Of a DNA stretch of 45,824 nucleotides, positions 34,129 through 45,824 are shown in pieces. Numbering within the stretch: the stretch's first letter is position 1; each line of letters starts with the position of its first letter. The DNA lies in the NCBI RefSeq assembly GCF_002959775.1, contig NZ_PPCX01000005.1, positions 1 to 45,824 of the forward strand. Reading direction: 5' to 3'. The position numbers and the translations under genes were made by a program. The notes beneath the pieces were generated by a model. The model searched no databases. It was not told where the DNA came from and worked only from the letters and a program-made list of their open reading frames with translations. Source of the DNA: Veillonella rogosae JCM 15642. Lineage in GTDB: Bacteria; Bacillota; Negativicutes; Veillonellales; Veillonellaceae.

Positions 34129-34701
34129 TTGGCTAACTTATATATTGGACTTGTTCATTATCCTATTATGAACAAGCATAAAGAGGTCATTACGACGGCC
34201 ATTACCAATTATGATATTCACGACATTGCACGCGCATCTATCACCTATGATGTATCTAAATATTTTGTGATTCATAATATACCGGCTCAACGAGAATTAG
34301 CAGCTACTATTATGGAGCATTGGAAGTCAGGCTTTGGTAGTACCTATAATCCGGACAGAAAAGATGCTTTCACAGGCGTTGAACTCGTTAATTCTATCGC
34401 TGTTGCGGTGCGTACTATCGAGGAACTGGAAGGGACAAAACCTATCGTAGCAACTACCGATGCTAGAACTTATGATAATACAATTTCCTATGCACGGATG
34501 CGTGAACATCTTGAAAATGAGACGCGCCCTGTGTTAGTATTATTTGGTACCGGTTATGGTATGACAAAGGAAACGATGGAAAGCTTTGACTATATTTTAG
34601 AACCTATATATGGTCACGGTGAATACAATCACTTATCTGTGCGCAGTGCTGTATCGATTATCCTTGATCGATTGCGGGGCGAAGCATGGTGGAATAAATA
34701 G
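34129..34701 (+). CDS. TM1570-like SPOUT RNA methyltransferase
   Basis: This 190-residue protein matches the SPOUT-type RNA methyltransferase family whose Thermotoga member is TM1570: it begins ANLYIGLVHYPIMNK and has KPIVATTDARTY, LVLFGTGYGMT and EPIYGHGEYNHLSVRSA, the last forming the SAM-binding knot. The family is usually encoded right after trmD, sometimes fused to it; here the ATP-grasp cassette lies between them. The RNA target is unknown. I use TTG at 34129, ten bases after AGGAG; the TTG codons at 34099 and 34102 would add residues unlike the family start. Confidence 0.85.
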   Translation: MANLYIGLVHYPIMNKHKEVITTAITNYDIHDIARASITYDVSKYFVIHNIPAQRELAATIMEHWKSGFGSTYNPDRKDAFTGVELVNSIAVAVRTIEELEGTKPIVATTDARTYDNTISYARMREHLENETRPVLVLFGTGYGMTKETMESFDYILEPIYGHGEYNHLSVRSAVSIILDRLRGEAWWNK

Positions 34702-34711
34702 GGAGGCGTCT

Positions 34712-35446
34712 ATGTCAGGACATTCTAAATGGGCAAATATTAAACATAAAAAAGGTAAAACAGATGCGTTAAAAGCTAAAATGGCTACGAAAATCGGTCG
34801 TGAAATTACCGTTGCAGCGCGTATGGGTGGTGCAGATCCAACAGGTAATATGCGTTTAAAATTGGCTTTACAAAAAGCTCGTGAAAACAATATTCCTAAG
34901 GACAATATTCAACGTGCTATCGATAAAGGTATCGGCGCTACGGATATGAATGCATACGAAGAAATCGTATATGAAGGTTATGGTCCTGCAGGTGTTGCTG
35001 TTACTGTTGAGGTTATGACGGATAATCGTAACCGTGCGGCAGCAGATGTACGTCATGCGTTTTCTAAACAAGGTGGTAATCTTGGTGAAAGCGGTTGCGT
35101 AGGTTGGATGTTCAAATCCAAAGGCGTATTCGTTATCGAAAAAGAAGGTCATGATGAAGATGAAGTAACTATGTTAGCTCTTGAAGCTGGTGCAGAAGAC
35201 CTTAAATCTGAAGATGATGTATTTGAAATTTATACAACTCCAGAAGATTATGATGCGGTAGAAGCAGCTCTTGCTGATGCGGGCATCGAAACAGTAGTTG
35301 CAAAAATTACAATGATCCCTGATACTACAATTGAGTTATCAGGTGATGATGCTGTTAAAATGCAAAAAATGCTCGATGTATTGGATGATCTTGATGATGT
35401 ACAAAACGTATATCACAATGGTATCTTGCCAGACGACGAAGAATAA
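34712..35446 (+). CDS. YebC/PmpR family protein
   Basis: The 244-residue protein begins MSGHSKWANIKHKKGKTDA, the invariant opening of YebC, and has RENNIPKDNIQRAIDKG and the acidic second domain. YebC proteins were described as DNA-binding regulators and more recently as factors that help ribosomes at proline stretches. The ribosome site is GGGAGGCG and it follows the SPOUT gene by 10 bases. The longer frame from 34610 overlaps the SPOUT gene and is not used. It ends this operon at the terminator at 35450. Confidence 0.95.
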   Translation: MSGHSKWANIKHKKGKTDALKAKMATKIGREITVAARMGGADPTGNMRLKLALQKARENNIPKDNIQRAIDKGIGATDMNAYEEIVYEGYGPAGVAVTVEVMTDNRNRAAADVRHAFSKQGGNLGESGCVGWMFKSKGVFVIEKEGHDEDEVTMLALEAGAEDLKSEDDVFEIYTTPEDYDAVEAALADAGIETVVAKITMIPDTTIELSGDDAVKMQKMLDVLDDLDDVQNVYHNGILPDDEE

Positions 35447-35449
35447 TAA

Positions 35450-35481
35450 AAAGGAGCACTCCACACGAGGGGTGCTCCTTT
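35450..35481 (+). terminator. Terminator after yebC
   Basis: AAAGGAGCACTCC (35450-35462) pairs with GGGGTGCTCCTTT (35469-35481) with one G-U pair and a short T-run. Confidence 0.82.
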
Positions 35482-35582
35482 CCTATTGTTAGATGATGTT
35501 AGAATTTTTGTAAAAGTTAATAAAACTAATAGACTTCTTATAAAATTTTATGCAGGAATTCATGAATTTCGATGTGGTATTG

Positions 35583-35591
35583 TGCTATAAT
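35583..35591 (+). promoter_or_regulatory. Extended -10 promoter of the ruvC operon
   Basis: TGCTATAAT is a perfect extended -10, 64 bases before the GTG start of ruvC. It follows the yebC terminator, so a new transcription unit begins here. No LexA box is evident. Confidence 0.7.
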
Positions 35592-35654
35592 GAAATAGAT
35601 TATGTAATGGAGGTAGGCGATAGCTTATCTCATTTTTAGACTAAGGGGGTTGGG

Positions 35655-36149
35655 GTGCGAATTATAGGAATTGACCCAGGCACGGCGATATGCGGTTATG
35701 GCATTATTGACGTGAAGGGCAGTAAACTAACACCAGTAGCCTATGGGGCTTTTACAACTCCTAAGGAATTAACTGATTCACAGCGGTTGGAAATTTTATT
35801 TAATGACCTCAGTGATATTCTAGAGGAATATAAGCCAGATAAGTTCGGTGTAGAAGAATTATTTTTTAACCGAAATGTAACGACGGCTATTAAAGTTGGT
35901 CAAGCACGAGGCGTCATTTTATTGGCTGCCGAGCAACAACGGATTCCAATCTATGAATATACGCCTCTGCAAATCAAGCAAGCTGTCACAGGTTACGGCA
36001 AGGCTGATAAGAATCAGGTTATTTATATGACGATGAATATTTTGGGGATTCGTGAGAAAATTAAGCCCGATGATACAGCAGATGCATTAGCTGTCGCTAT
36101 CTGTACGGCCCATAGTTCTCACAACGATAGATTGAAGAGGTTGGTATAA
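35655..36149 (+). CDS. ruvC: Crossover junction endodeoxyribonuclease RuvC
   Basis: RuvC cuts Holliday junctions held by RuvAB. The 164-residue RNase H-fold enzyme has D7 in IGIDPGT, VEELFF, and DDTADALAVA near the C-terminus supplying the metal-binding acids. It starts with GTG, which follows AAGGGGG. The stop overlaps ruvA (TAATG). Confidence 0.97.
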   Translation: MRIIGIDPGTAICGYGIIDVKGSKLTPVAYGAFTTPKELTDSQRLEILFNDLSDILEEYKPDKFGVEELFFNRNVTTAIKVGQARGVILLAAEQQRIPIYEYTPLQIKQAVTGYGKADKNQVIYMTMNILGIREKIKPDDTADALAVAICTAHSSHNDRLKRLV

Positions 36150-36757
36150 TGATAGGGTATGTACGGGGCATCGTAACACATCTCTTTAAAGAGTCTTGCT
36201 ACGTAGATGTACATGGCGTAGGGTATCGCGTATATGTGCCGACCACTACGCGTCAACAACTGATAGAAGGCCATGAGGCAACGTTATTCACGTATCTCAA
36301 TGTGCGTGAAGATGCGATGCAACTCTATGGCTTTTGGACGGAAGAGGAATATGAGCTATTTATTCTACTCATTTCTGTTTCCGGTATAGGGCCTAAGGTG
36401 GGGTTAGGTATTTTGTCTGGCATGACACCGGAGGCTTTCAAATTAGCAGTAATCAATGGCCAAGTTCAGCAATTAACTAAATTGCCTGGCATTGGTAAGA
36501 AGTCTGCAGAACGACTTGTTCTTGAATTAAAGGATAAGTTAGCTAAAATGACACATATCTCTACGGAGTCACCGGCGGTGATTCAGCCAATTGGCGTTAC
36601 TGCAAGTGGAGCTACAGGAGAGGCTATTGAAGCTCTTGTATCATTAGGATACTCCGAGCGCGATGTGGCCGATATTGTGGAGTCTTTAGATGATGGTAAA
36701 CGCGATGTATCTGAGTTGATTAAGGTCAGCTTGATTGAGCTTGGGAAAGGACGATAA
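36149..36757 (+). CDS. ruvA: Holliday junction branch migration protein RuvA
   Basis: RuvA binds four-way junctions as a tetramer and loads RuvB rings. The 202-residue protein has the N-terminal OB fold ([12 protein letters not shown]), two helix-hairpin-helix motifs ([15 protein letters not shown] and [19 protein letters not shown]), and the C-terminal domain III that contacts RuvB. It is coupled to ruvC by one base and lies two bases before ruvB. Confidence 0.97.
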   Translation: MIGYVRGIVTHLFKESCYVDVHGVGYRVYVPTTTRQQLIEGHEATLFTYLNVREDAMQLYGFWTEEEYELFILLISVSGIGPKVGLGILSGMTPEAFKLAVINGQVQQLTKLPGIGKKSAERLVLELKDKLAKMTHISTESPAVIQPIGVTASGATGEAIEALVSLGYSERDVADIVESLDDGKRDVSELIKVSLIELGKGR

Positions 36758-36759
36758 GG

Positions 36760-37764
36760 ATGAACGAAGAAGTACGCCTTGTCGGAAATGGCGAGCACGA
36801 AGAAGATATATGGCAATATAGTCTACGTCCTAAATTCTTTAATGAATACGTAGGTCAAGAAGAAGCCAAAGGAAATCTAAATGTGTATATTCAGGCGGCT
36901 AAGCAACGTGGTGAAGCATTGGATCACGTTTTGCTTTATGGTCCACCAGGTCTTGGTAAGACTACATTAGCAGGTATAATTGCGAACGAATTGGGTGTTA
37001 ACTTTCGCATAACCTCCGGTCCTGCCATTGAAAAGTCTGGTGACTTGGCTGCTATTTTAACGAATTTAGATGATCACGATGTACTATTTATCGATGAAAT
37101 TCATCGCTTGTCTCGTAGTGTAGAGGAAGTATTGTACTCTGCTATGGAGGACTATGCTATCGATATTATCATCGGTAAGGGGCCAAGTGCTCGAACGGTA
37201 CGTATTGACTTGCCAAAGTTTACTTTGGTCGGTGCCACTACACGAGCCGGGGCCTTGGCGGCACCGTTGCGGGACCGCTTTGGTATTATTAATCGGTTGG
37301 AATATTATAAACAACCGGAATTAGAGTTTATTGTGACTCGGGCCGCAGAAATACTCAATATTGGGATTGAGCCAACTGGGGCTAGCGAAATAGCGCGTCG
37401 TTCAAGGGGAACACCGCGTATCGCAAATCGTCTACTTAAGCGGGTACGTGATTTTGCACAAGTTATTGGTGATGGGGTTATCACTCAGGAAATTGCAGAT
37501 GAAGCGTTACAACGTTTATACATAGACAAAGAAGGACTTGATCGAATCGATCGACGTGTGTTGGAGTGTATTATTGGAAACTATGATGGTGGTCCAGTAG
37601 GTATTGATACTATTGCGGCGGCTATCAGCGAAGAGAGAGATACCATCGAAGATGTGTATGAACCATATTTGATGCAATTAGGATTTTTAGGACGCACACC
37701 ACGTGGGAGGGTAGCTACTAAACTTGCCTATGAGCATTTAGGTATTTCACAGACAGGGAAATGA
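36760..37764 (+). CDS. ruvB: Holliday junction branch migration helicase RuvB
   Basis: RuvB is the AAA+ motor that drives branch migration. The 334-residue protein has Walker [13 protein letters not shown], Walker [10 protein letters not shown], sensor 1 VGATTRAG and the C-terminal winged helix with [10 protein letters not shown]. It completes a compact ruvC-ruvA-ruvB set, and its stop overlaps the start of the SpoIID-domain gene (ATGA). Confidence 0.98.
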   Translation: MNEEVRLVGNGEHEEDIWQYSLRPKFFNEYVGQEEAKGNLNVYIQAAKQRGEALDHVLLYGPPGLGKTTLAGIIANELGVNFRITSGPAIEKSGDLAAILTNLDDHDVLFIDEIHRLSRSVEEVLYSAMEDYAIDIIIGKGPSARTVRIDLPKFTLVGATTRAGALAAPLRDRFGIINRLEYYKQPELEFIVTRAAEILNIGIEPTGASEIARRSRGTPRIANRLLKRVRDFAQVIGDGVITQEIADEALQRLYIDKEGLDRIDRRVLECIIGNYDGGPVGIDTIAAAISEERDTIEDVYEPYLMQLGFLGRTPRGRVATKLAYEHLGISQTGK

Positions 37765-39485
37765 CAATGAAAACGAAACGATTACAATTGATGATAATGG
37801 CAACGTTGTTTTTAGGTGTAAATATTGGTGGTGCTTCTGTAGCACAGGGGGCTACATTGCAGAATAAAAATGTAGTAGTCGCGAAAAAGCCTACACCAAA
37901 ATCAACAGTATCTAGTACAAATGTATCGAAAGTAAATACGACGAAGAAATCTAGTTTTCGTCCTCTTGTAACGAAACCCGTTGCAAAGCCTGTAGCGAAA
38001 ACGACTTCTAAGTCTACTGCTACACCTACTGTAGCAAAACCTAGTGCTAAGCCGGTGAATGCGGCAAAGCCTAGTACTGCAGCAAAGCCAGCAACGACTG
38101 TTAAAACAGTTAGCACTGCTAAATCAACAGCAGTTGCAAAACCTGCAGGTACTGCTCCGAAGCCAGTTGCTAAACCTGTAGCTACGGGCGCTAAACCAAT
38201 AGCTCAAAAGCCAGCTGCTTCAAAACAAACTACTCCTAAGGTAGTCAAAACAACGGAAGCGGATAGTATTAAAGCTAATACAGCTGTGATTACTCGTAAT
38301 AAAGTGGGTTCTGTGATGACACCTGCTACGGAGCGCATAGAGCATGTACCAAATGTACGTGTTCTATTAGGAAGCCGTAGTACCGATGCTAAGGTGACAT
38401 CTACTGCCAATATGGTTGTGTTAAATAGTAATAATGGTCAAGTTAGTACGATAAGTGCGAATCGTGGTACGTCAATTGGTGTTCGAGGTGGTAAGATCGC
38501 TGTCAATGGCAAGGCTATTGATACAGTAGTTACATTGAAACCTACTAATAGTGATGCACCATTCTTGTTTGAAGGCAAAGGGTACCGCGGTGGACTTACA
38601 TTACGTGCTAATAACGGTACAATGATGGTGATTAACTCTGTTCCTCTTGAGGATTATCTCTATGGGGTTGTGCCACAAGAGGTAGTACCATCCTGGCCAG
38701 CAGCTGCTTTAGAGGCTCAAGCTGTAGCAGCTCGTACCTATGCTCTTCATACGATGGAACAAAATAAAGGCAAATTGTATGATGTGAGTAATTCCACGGA
38801 TCACCAAGTATATAGTGGTGTGAGTGGCGAGTACCAAGCGACAACAAATGCAGTAAATAAAACTAAAGGCGTAGTTATGCTGTATAACCAACGTCCTATC
38901 AATGCTTTATTCCACTCCGATGGTGGCGGTTATACAGAGGATAGCGTCAATGTTTGGGGGAATGACATTCCATATTTAAAAGGTGTAAAAGACTATAGTG
39001 CTGGCACATCTACATCAAACTGGACCGTTACTACATCTCGTCAAGCTCTTGAAAGTAAGCTCAATGCTGCAAGTAAAGGTGTCGGCAAATTGAAGAGTAT
39101 CCAATTGACTCCTCTTGGCAAGCCTGGTCAACAAACATCTGACAGAGGCGTGTCTGGACGTATTAAGAGTGCTACTTTCATAGGCACCTCTGGAAAGACG
39201 ACAGTAGATGGCGATTCTTTGCGTAGTATTTTAGGTTTAAAATCTACACTATTTGATTTCTATGTAAATCACAACCCTGCTACAGGCACGGGTAAGGCAT
39301 ATCATAACTTTACGGGCAATAATGATACTGTCTATATTAAAGGCCACGGTTGGGGACATGGTCTAGGTATGTCTCAATGGGGCGCTGCGGAAATGGCTAA
39401 GCGCGCTACTCCAGGGGATGCTAATTATTACCAAACTATTTTGCGTCACTACTATAGTGGCATTACATTGAAGAAAATGTACTAA
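37761..39485 (+). CDS. SpoIID/LytB domain secreted protein
   Basis: The 574-residue product has a signal peptide (about 1-28, ending near VAQGA), a low-complexity Ala/Lys/Pro/Thr region (about 35-165) and a SpoIID/LytB domain from about 280: [28 protein letters not shown] and the ending [15 protein letters not shown]. SpoIID proteins are lytic transglycosylases acting on peptide-free glycan; in this non-sporulating genus a cell-wall remodelling role is likely. The Pro/Lys-rich spacer may cross the peptidoglycan. ATG at 37761 overlaps the ruvB stop; ATG at 37767 is the alternative. The gene between ruvB and queA is a usual arrangement in Negativicutes and Clostridia. Confidence 0.88.
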   Translation: MTMKTKRLQLMIMATLFLGVNIGGASVAQGATLQNKNVVVAKKPTPKSTVSSTNVSKVNTTKKSSFRPLVTKPVAKPVAKTTSKSTATPTVAKPSAKPVNAAKPSTAAKPATTVKTVSTAKSTAVAKPAGTAPKPVAKPVATGAKPIAQKPAASKQTTPKVVKTTEADSIKANTAVITRNKVGSVMTPATERIEHVPNVRVLLGSRSTDAKVTSTANMVVLNSNNGQVSTISANRGTSIGVRGGKIAVNGKAIDTVVTLKPTNSDAPFLFEGKGYRGGLTLRANNGTMMVINSVPLEDYLYGVVPQEVVPSWPAAALEAQAVAARTYALHTMEQNKGKLYDVSNSTDHQVYSGVSGEYQATTNAVNKTKGVVMLYNQRPINALFHSDGGGYTEDSVNVWGNDIPYLKGVKDYSAGTSTSNWTVTTSRQALESKLNAASKGVGKLKSIQLTPLGKPGQQTSDRGVSGRIKSATFIGTSGKTTVDGDSLRSILGLKSTLFDFYVNHNPATGTGKAYHNFTGNNDTVYIKGHGWGHGLGMSQWGAAEMAKRATPGDANYYQTILRHYYSGITLKKMY

Positions 39486-39496
39486 TAAGGATTGCG

Positions 39497-41646
<2,150 letters not shown>

Positions 41647-41723
41647 TAATTAAGTCTAGTCAAATCTATATTAGGTGGCTATACTAGAAAAGAAATACAT
41701 ATTTATTAAACTAGGAGGATAAA

Positions 41724-42014
41724 ATGGAAGATATTTTACAAGTGTTGCAAACTAGCTGGCCTATTTTGTTAATGGTAGTAATTTTTTACTTCTTGTTGTG
41801 GCGTCCACAAAAGAAACAACAAAAAGAACGTGCTAATTTGTTAGGCAGCTTGAAAAAAGGCCAAAAAATCGTTACTATTGGCGGTATTTATGGCGAGATC
41901 GTAGAACTTGATGATGAAAAAGTAAAAGTTCAAGTATCTGAAAAAGTGGAGTTAACATTTGCGCGTTCTGCAATTGCTAACGTACTTTCCAAGAAAAACA
42001 AGGAAGAAAAATAA
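41724..42014 (+). CDS. yajC: Preprotein translocase subunit YajC
   Basis: This 96-residue protein has one N-terminal membrane helix (about 13-29) followed by the RPQKKQQKE motif and a small cytoplasmic domain. YajC associates with SecDF. It has a CTAGGAGG ribosome site and overlaps the next start by one base; the queA-tgt-yajC-secD-secF order is widely conserved. Confidence 0.95.
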   Translation: MEDILQVLQTSWPILLMVVIFYFLLWRPQKKQQKERANLLGSLKKGQKIVTIGGIYGEIVELDDEKVKVQVSEKVELTFARSAIANVLSKKNKEEK

Positions 42015-42580
42015 TGAATACAAAGGAAGCAGTGCGCCGGGCGTGCAAGTCCCAGCGCGCTGCTTTATCCGTTGCTGATTGTAATACATGGACATTAATG
42101 TTGACGGAGCAAATCGTCAATACTCCTGAATATAAATCAGCCAATAGCATTATGGCCTATTTGGCGATGCCCAAGGAGGCCAATTTAGACGATGTGATTC
42201 GTCATGCTTTAGAACATGGTAAATCCGTATATGTTCCAGTTTGTACAGATAAGACGACAATGATTGCAGTTCGTCTCAAGTCTCTAGAATCTATCACTCG
42301 GGGTGTGTTAAATATACGCATTCCCTCTGAGCCATACGAGGTTATTAATCCACATGACTTGGATTTGATTTTAGTGCCTGGTGCTGGCTTTGACCGTCAA
42401 GGTGGTCGCATGGGGATGGGGAATGGGTATTATGATCGATTTCTCAAGGAACTTTCACCAAGTACATTTATGGGCATATGTTGGTCAGTACAATTGTGGG
42501 ATACACCAATTCCTATGGATGCATTGGACCAACGGATGAGCAAAATTGTGACAGAGCAGGGCGTTATACATTGTGTATAG
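42014..42580 (+). CDS. 5-formyltetrahydrofolate cyclo-ligase
   Basis: This 188-residue enzyme converts 5-formyl-THF to 5,10-methenyl-THF with ATP. It shows the N-terminal basic helix, YLAMPKEANL, and the signature LVPGAGFDRQGGRMGMGNGYYDRFL near 120-145. It lies between yajC and secD, overlapping yajC by one base, which is an unusual insertion into the translocase block; the reason is probably just shared transcription. Confidence 0.94.
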   Translation: MNTKEAVRRACKSQRAALSVADCNTWTLMLTEQIVNTPEYKSANSIMAYLAMPKEANLDDVIRHALEHGKSVYVPVCTDKTTMIAVRLKSLESITRGVLNIRIPSEPYEVINPHDLDLILVPGAGFDRQGGRMGMGNGYYDRFLKELSPSTFMGICWSVQLWDTPIPMDALDQRMSKIVTEQGVIHCV

Positions 42581-42598
42581 TAGAAGGGAGCAACTATT

Positions 42599-43873
42599 TT
42601 GAACGGTAAAGCTATTATCAAGTTTTTAGTAGTCGTTGCTGTCATCATTGGTACTTTTGCGTATTGTATTGAACCTTTAGCGGGTTCTTTGAAACAAGGC
42701 CTTGATTTGCAAGGTGGTACGCATATCGTATTGGAAGCAGAAGATTCTGCAACTGGTAAAGCTGACAATGATGCAGTTGAACGGGCGAAGCAAATCTTAG
42801 AGCGTCGTATTAATGAAATGGGTTTATCTGAACCATTAGTACAACGTGAAGGTGCTCGTCGTATTATCATCGAATTGCCAGGCGTAAAAGATCCTGACGA
42901 AGCGATTAAACGTATCGGTAAAACAGCGGTGTTGGAATTTAAAAATGACCAAGGCCAAACTGTTATGACTGGTGATGATTTAAAAGATGCGAAAGAAGAA
43001 TTAGGTCAAAACAAACAACCACTTGTTGCCATTGAGTTAAGTGATGAAGGGGCTAAAAAGTTTGCTGACTTGACTTCTAAAAATATCGGCCGTCGCATTG
43101 CGATTACATTAGACGGTCAAGAATTGACTAATCCTGTAGTACAACAAGCGATTACAGGTGGTAGAGCAACTATCTCTGGTAGCCAAAGCTTAGAAGAAGC
43201 TAAAGATTTAGCTATCTTATTACGTTCCGGTGCATTGCCTGTTAAAATTAATGTATTAGAGGTGCGTACAGTAGGTCCTTCTCTGGGGCAAGACTCCAAA
43301 GACAAATCCATAGTAGCTTTCAGCGCGGGTATTGCGATGATCATGATTTTCTTGGTTATTTTATATCGCCTATCCGGTATCGTAGCTAATATTGCATTGC
43401 TTGTATATGTAATGCTTTTACTCCTAGTATTAGGTAAAGGTTTTACTGCTACGATGACATTACCTGGTATCGCAGGTATTATCTTGTCCATGGGTGTGGC
43501 GGTAGATGCGAACATCCTTATCTTTGAACGTTTCAAAGAAGAGGTCTTCTCTGGTAAATCTATGCGTGTATCTATGGAGGCTGGTTTCAGCCGTGCGTTG
43601 GCAACTATTACAGATGCGAACGTATCTGTTATCATCACAGCTGGTATCTTAACTATTTTAGGTTCTGGCCCTGTAAAAGGCTTTGCTATCAGCTTAGGTG
43701 TGGGCGTAGTAGTAAGTATGTTTACAGCAATTATCGTAAGCCGTTTCTTATTACGCATGTTAATTGAATGTAATTTTACAAACCATCCATTCTGGTTTGG
43801 TGCGAATATTTCTCCAAGCACAAGTGCTGACGAATTTGCACCAAAAGTATTGAAAGGAGGTAAACGCAAATGA
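42599..43873 (+). CDS. secD: Protein translocase subunit SecD
   Basis: SecD with SecF uses the proton gradient to pull secreted proteins through the inner membrane. The 424-residue protein has an N-terminal helix, GLDLQGGTHIVLEAE, a reduced periplasmic P1 domain and six C-terminal helices including AVDANILIFERFKEE. It begins with TTG at 42599, supported by GGGAG eight bases upstream. It overlaps secF by four bases. The length is at the short end of the range, as in other Gram-positive-lineage SecD proteins. Confidence 0.96.
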   Translation: MNGKAIIKFLVVVAVIIGTFAYCIEPLAGSLKQGLDLQGGTHIVLEAEDSATGKADNDAVERAKQILERRINEMGLSEPLVQREGARRIIIELPGVKDPDEAIKRIGKTAVLEFKNDQGQTVMTGDDLKDAKEELGQNKQPLVAIELSDEGAKKFADLTSKNIGRRIAITLDGQELTNPVVQQAITGGRATISGSQSLEEAKDLAILLRSGALPVKINVLEVRTVGPSLGQDSKDKSIVAFSAGIAMIMIFLVILYRLSGIVANIALLVYVMLLLLVLGKGFTATMTLPGIAGIILSMGVAVDANILIFERFKEEVFSGKSMRVSMEAGFSRALATITDANVSVIITAGILTILGSGPVKGFAISLGVGVVVSMFTAIIVSRFLLRMLIECNFTNHPFWFGANISPSTSADEFAPKVLKGGKRK

Positions 43874-44766
43874 CATTAAACGTAGTTAAACATCATCGTT
43901 GGTGGTTTGCTATATCCTCCATCCTTGTAATCATTAGCTTAATATCGATATTCATGAAAGGCTTTAACTTTGGTATCGACTACACAGGTGGTACGATTGT
44001 TGAAGTAGTATTTGAACAACCTGTAGAGGTTAGCCAAGTTCGTGATGTTTTGAAAGAATACAATCTTGAAAACGCACAAATTCAACTTTCTGGTGATACT
44101 ACAGGCGATACATCTGGTAAGGATGTAATGATCCGTACTCGTAACCTTGAATCTAGTGAAAGCGCTGCCGTTGTTGAGTCTTTGACTAAAAATATTGGTC
44201 AAAATACTGTTAAGCGTATTGAAACAGTAGGTGCTGTTATCGGTTCTGAAGTAACAGAACATGCGTTAACCAACCTTCTCATTGCATTCTTGGCGTTAGC
44301 GATTTATATTTCTTATCGATTTGAATATAAAGTAGCTATCTCTGCGTTGATTGCGATTTTCCATGACTTGATTATGGTACTTGGTGTATTCTCTTATTTC
44401 CAATTGGAAATTGATGCATCCTTCTTGGCAGCTGTACTTACAGTTGTAGGTTATTCCATGAATGAGTCTGTAGTTATCTTTGACCGCGTTCGTGAAAATA
44501 CACATACGCATAAACGTTCTGATACATTTGCAGACCTTGCAAACGCCTCTGTTACACAAAGTATTCATCGTAGTTTCTATACATTGGCAACTGTTATGTT
44601 CGCCTGTGTATCTCTTTATGTATTTGGTGGGGATACAACGAAGAACTTTGCGCTTTGTATGATCATCGGCTTTGCTAGTGGTGCGTACTCCTCTATCTGC
44701 GTAGCGACATCCTTATGGGCTATCTGGAAGAGCCGTAACAAAAACGACGTACGTAATCAACAATAA
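43870..44766 (+). CDS. secF: Protein translocase subunit SecF
   Basis: SecF is the partner of SecD. The 298-residue protein has an N-terminal helix, FNFGIDYTGGTIVEV, a periplasmic P4 domain and C-terminal helices with YSMNESVVIFDRVREN. It overlaps secD by ATGA with the ribosome site GGAGG inside secD, so the two are made together. It is the last gene before the rRNA operon. Confidence 0.97.
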   Translation: MTLNVVKHHRWWFAISSILVIISLISIFMKGFNFGIDYTGGTIVEVVFEQPVEVSQVRDVLKEYNLENAQIQLSGDTTGDTSGKDVMIRTRNLESSESAAVVESLTKNIGQNTVKRIETVGAVIGSEVTEHALTNLLIAFLALAIYISYRFEYKVAISALIAIFHDLIMVLGVFSYFQLEIDASFLAAVLTVVGYSMNESVVIFDRVRENTHTHKRSDTFADLANASVTQSIHRSFYTLATVMFACVSLYVFGGDTTKNFALCMIIGFASGAYSSICVATSLWAIWKSRNKNDVRNQQ

Positions 44767-44805
44767 TATATGAACTGCTTTTACTATAATAGTGGTGAAA
44801 GTATT

Positions 44806-44842
44806 GAACCTCTCTAGCATACAGTTTAGAGAGGTTCTTTTT
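44806..44842 (+). terminator. Terminator after secF
   Basis: GAACCTCTCTA (44806-44816) pairs with TAGAGAGGTTC (44827-44837) followed by TTTTT. Confidence 0.92.
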
Positions 44843-45011
44843 ATTTAGTTTTAGTAGTAATTAGTGAAAGTTAGTTAAAAATAAAATGAACTAAAGTAAT
44901 TGAAAAAAGATGTTATACAATTTAAAACCTGAATTAATAAGGAATTAAGGCGTGCTTATGATGAGGTGTGGTGAATTTAAAATGAAATTGTAAAAACAAG
45001 GTTTTTATATA

Positions 45012-45039
45012 TTGACGATTATTTTATTTGTGCTATACT
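45012..45039 (+). promoter_or_regulatory. rRNA operon promoter P1
   Basis: TTGACG (45012-45017) and TATACT (45034-45039) are spaced by 16 bases, and a TGC precedes the -10. The sequence upstream (about 44870-45010) is very AT-rich, as expected for an UP element. Confidence 0.8.
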
Positions 45040-45109
45040 TATACAAGTCGTTAGGACACAGCACAAACGATGAGCAAAAAAAACTTCTGAAAAAAGTTTT
45101 AAAAAGTGC

Positions 45110-45138
45110 TTGACGTAATGAGCTGAATTTGATATAAT
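45110..45138 (+). promoter_or_regulatory. rRNA operon promoter P2
   Basis: TTGACG (45110-45115) and a perfect TATAAT (45133-45138) are separated by 17 bases, with A/T runs just upstream. Tandem promoters about 100 bases apart are the usual design for rRNA operons. Confidence 0.9.
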
Positions 45139-45348
45139 AATCAAGTCGCCAGTTGATGAAACACTTCGTAAGAAGATAGTGGAAACTGGTACAGATCTTT
45201 GAAAACTGAACAATGATAGGTAATCAATCAATACGATTGAACATATGCCAGAGTGCGGGTTTTGACAAAGTCAAAACCAACCATAATTCAAAGTTACTTA
45301 AATGTAACGACAACAAAAACAAATGAGCTATTCAAATAGCTTCAAGAT
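45139..45348 (+). other. Pre-16S leader
   Basis: This non-coding stretch contains a GATCTTTGAAAACTGAACAA-type pre-rRNA leader segment near 45195, a perfect 9-bp hairpin with an AAA loop (GGTTTTGAC 45258-45266 with GTCAAAACC 45270-45278), and a small hairpin near 45325-45343. These are probably processing or antitermination signals. Confidence 0.7.

Positions 45349-45824
<476 letters not shown>

Noticed and set aside
34610-34711. Extended YebC start at 34610
   Set aside because: The added residues overlap the SPOUT gene in another frame and the invariant YebC start MSGHSKW is at 34712 behind GGGAGG.
43117-43869. 250-residue frame antisense to secD
   Set aside because: It lies wholly within the well-conserved secD, has no ribosome site and no recognisable domain; it is open by chance of codon use.

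Overview
The window comes from a diderm Firmicute of the class Negativicutes, almost certainly Veillonella. The 16S rRNA start at the right end reads like Veillonella. The gene blocks are Firmicute-like (rapZ-glmR-whiA, ylxM-ffh-rpsP-khpA-ylqD-rimM-trmD, PyrR-type attenuation), yet the window also encodes a YadA-like trimeric autotransporter, which needs an outer membrane. Base 1 is the first base of an insertion sequence inverted repeat and the last base lies inside a 16S gene, so the window looks like a draft contig bounded by two repeats.

Layout. 1-1249: complete IS256-family (IS1249-like) element. 1324-8386: HAD phosphatase, rapZ, glmR/yvcK, whiA and a secreted 942-residue protein with a coiled coil of about 400 residues, ending at a terminator. 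8415-12837: pyrimidine operon (pyrB, pyrC, pyrK, pyrD) with a fully readable PyrR attenuator; between pyrC and pyrK lies what appears to be the last ~42 codons of a deleted carB. 12930-18170: LysR regulator, small basic protein, YigZ/IMPACT protein, CopA copper ATPase and an ECF S component. 18218-19543: RclA/hypothiocyanous-acid-reductase-like flavoprotein. 19662-25480: adhesin locus with a chimeric relic of a deleted autotransporter cassette, a 1552-residue trimeric autotransporter and a secreted partner gene.

25693-35481: the SRP/ribosome/tRNA-modification operon (ylxM, ffh, rpsP, khpA, ylqD, rimM, trmD), then an SDR-like protein and a four-gene cassette (DUF4178-like, DUF350, small membrane-anchored protein, glutathionylspermidine-synthase-like ATP-grasp ligase) resembling the E. 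coli yjfK-L-M-C arrangement, then a TM1570-like SPOUT methyltransferase and yebC. 35583-44842: ruvC-ruvA-ruvB, a SpoIID-domain protein, queA, tgt, yajC, 5-formyl-THF cyclo-ligase, secD and secF. 45012-45824: rRNA operon with tandem promoters, leader and the first ~476 bases of 16S.

How the parts work together. The window is mostly core genome (amino-sugar control, pyrimidine synthesis, SRP and Sec targeting, ribosome maturation, Holliday junction repair, queuosine). Niche-specific parts are the adhesin locus with its deletion scar, the flavoprotein that may detoxify salivary hypothiocyanite, the long secreted coiled coil, and the ATP-grasp cassette. The cassette is the best candidate for undescribed biology: Veillonella is known to link polyamines covalently to its peptidoglycan, and this ligase family joins polyamines to peptides. 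That link is inference only. All motif positions and repeat matches were read by eye; no database search or folding program was run.
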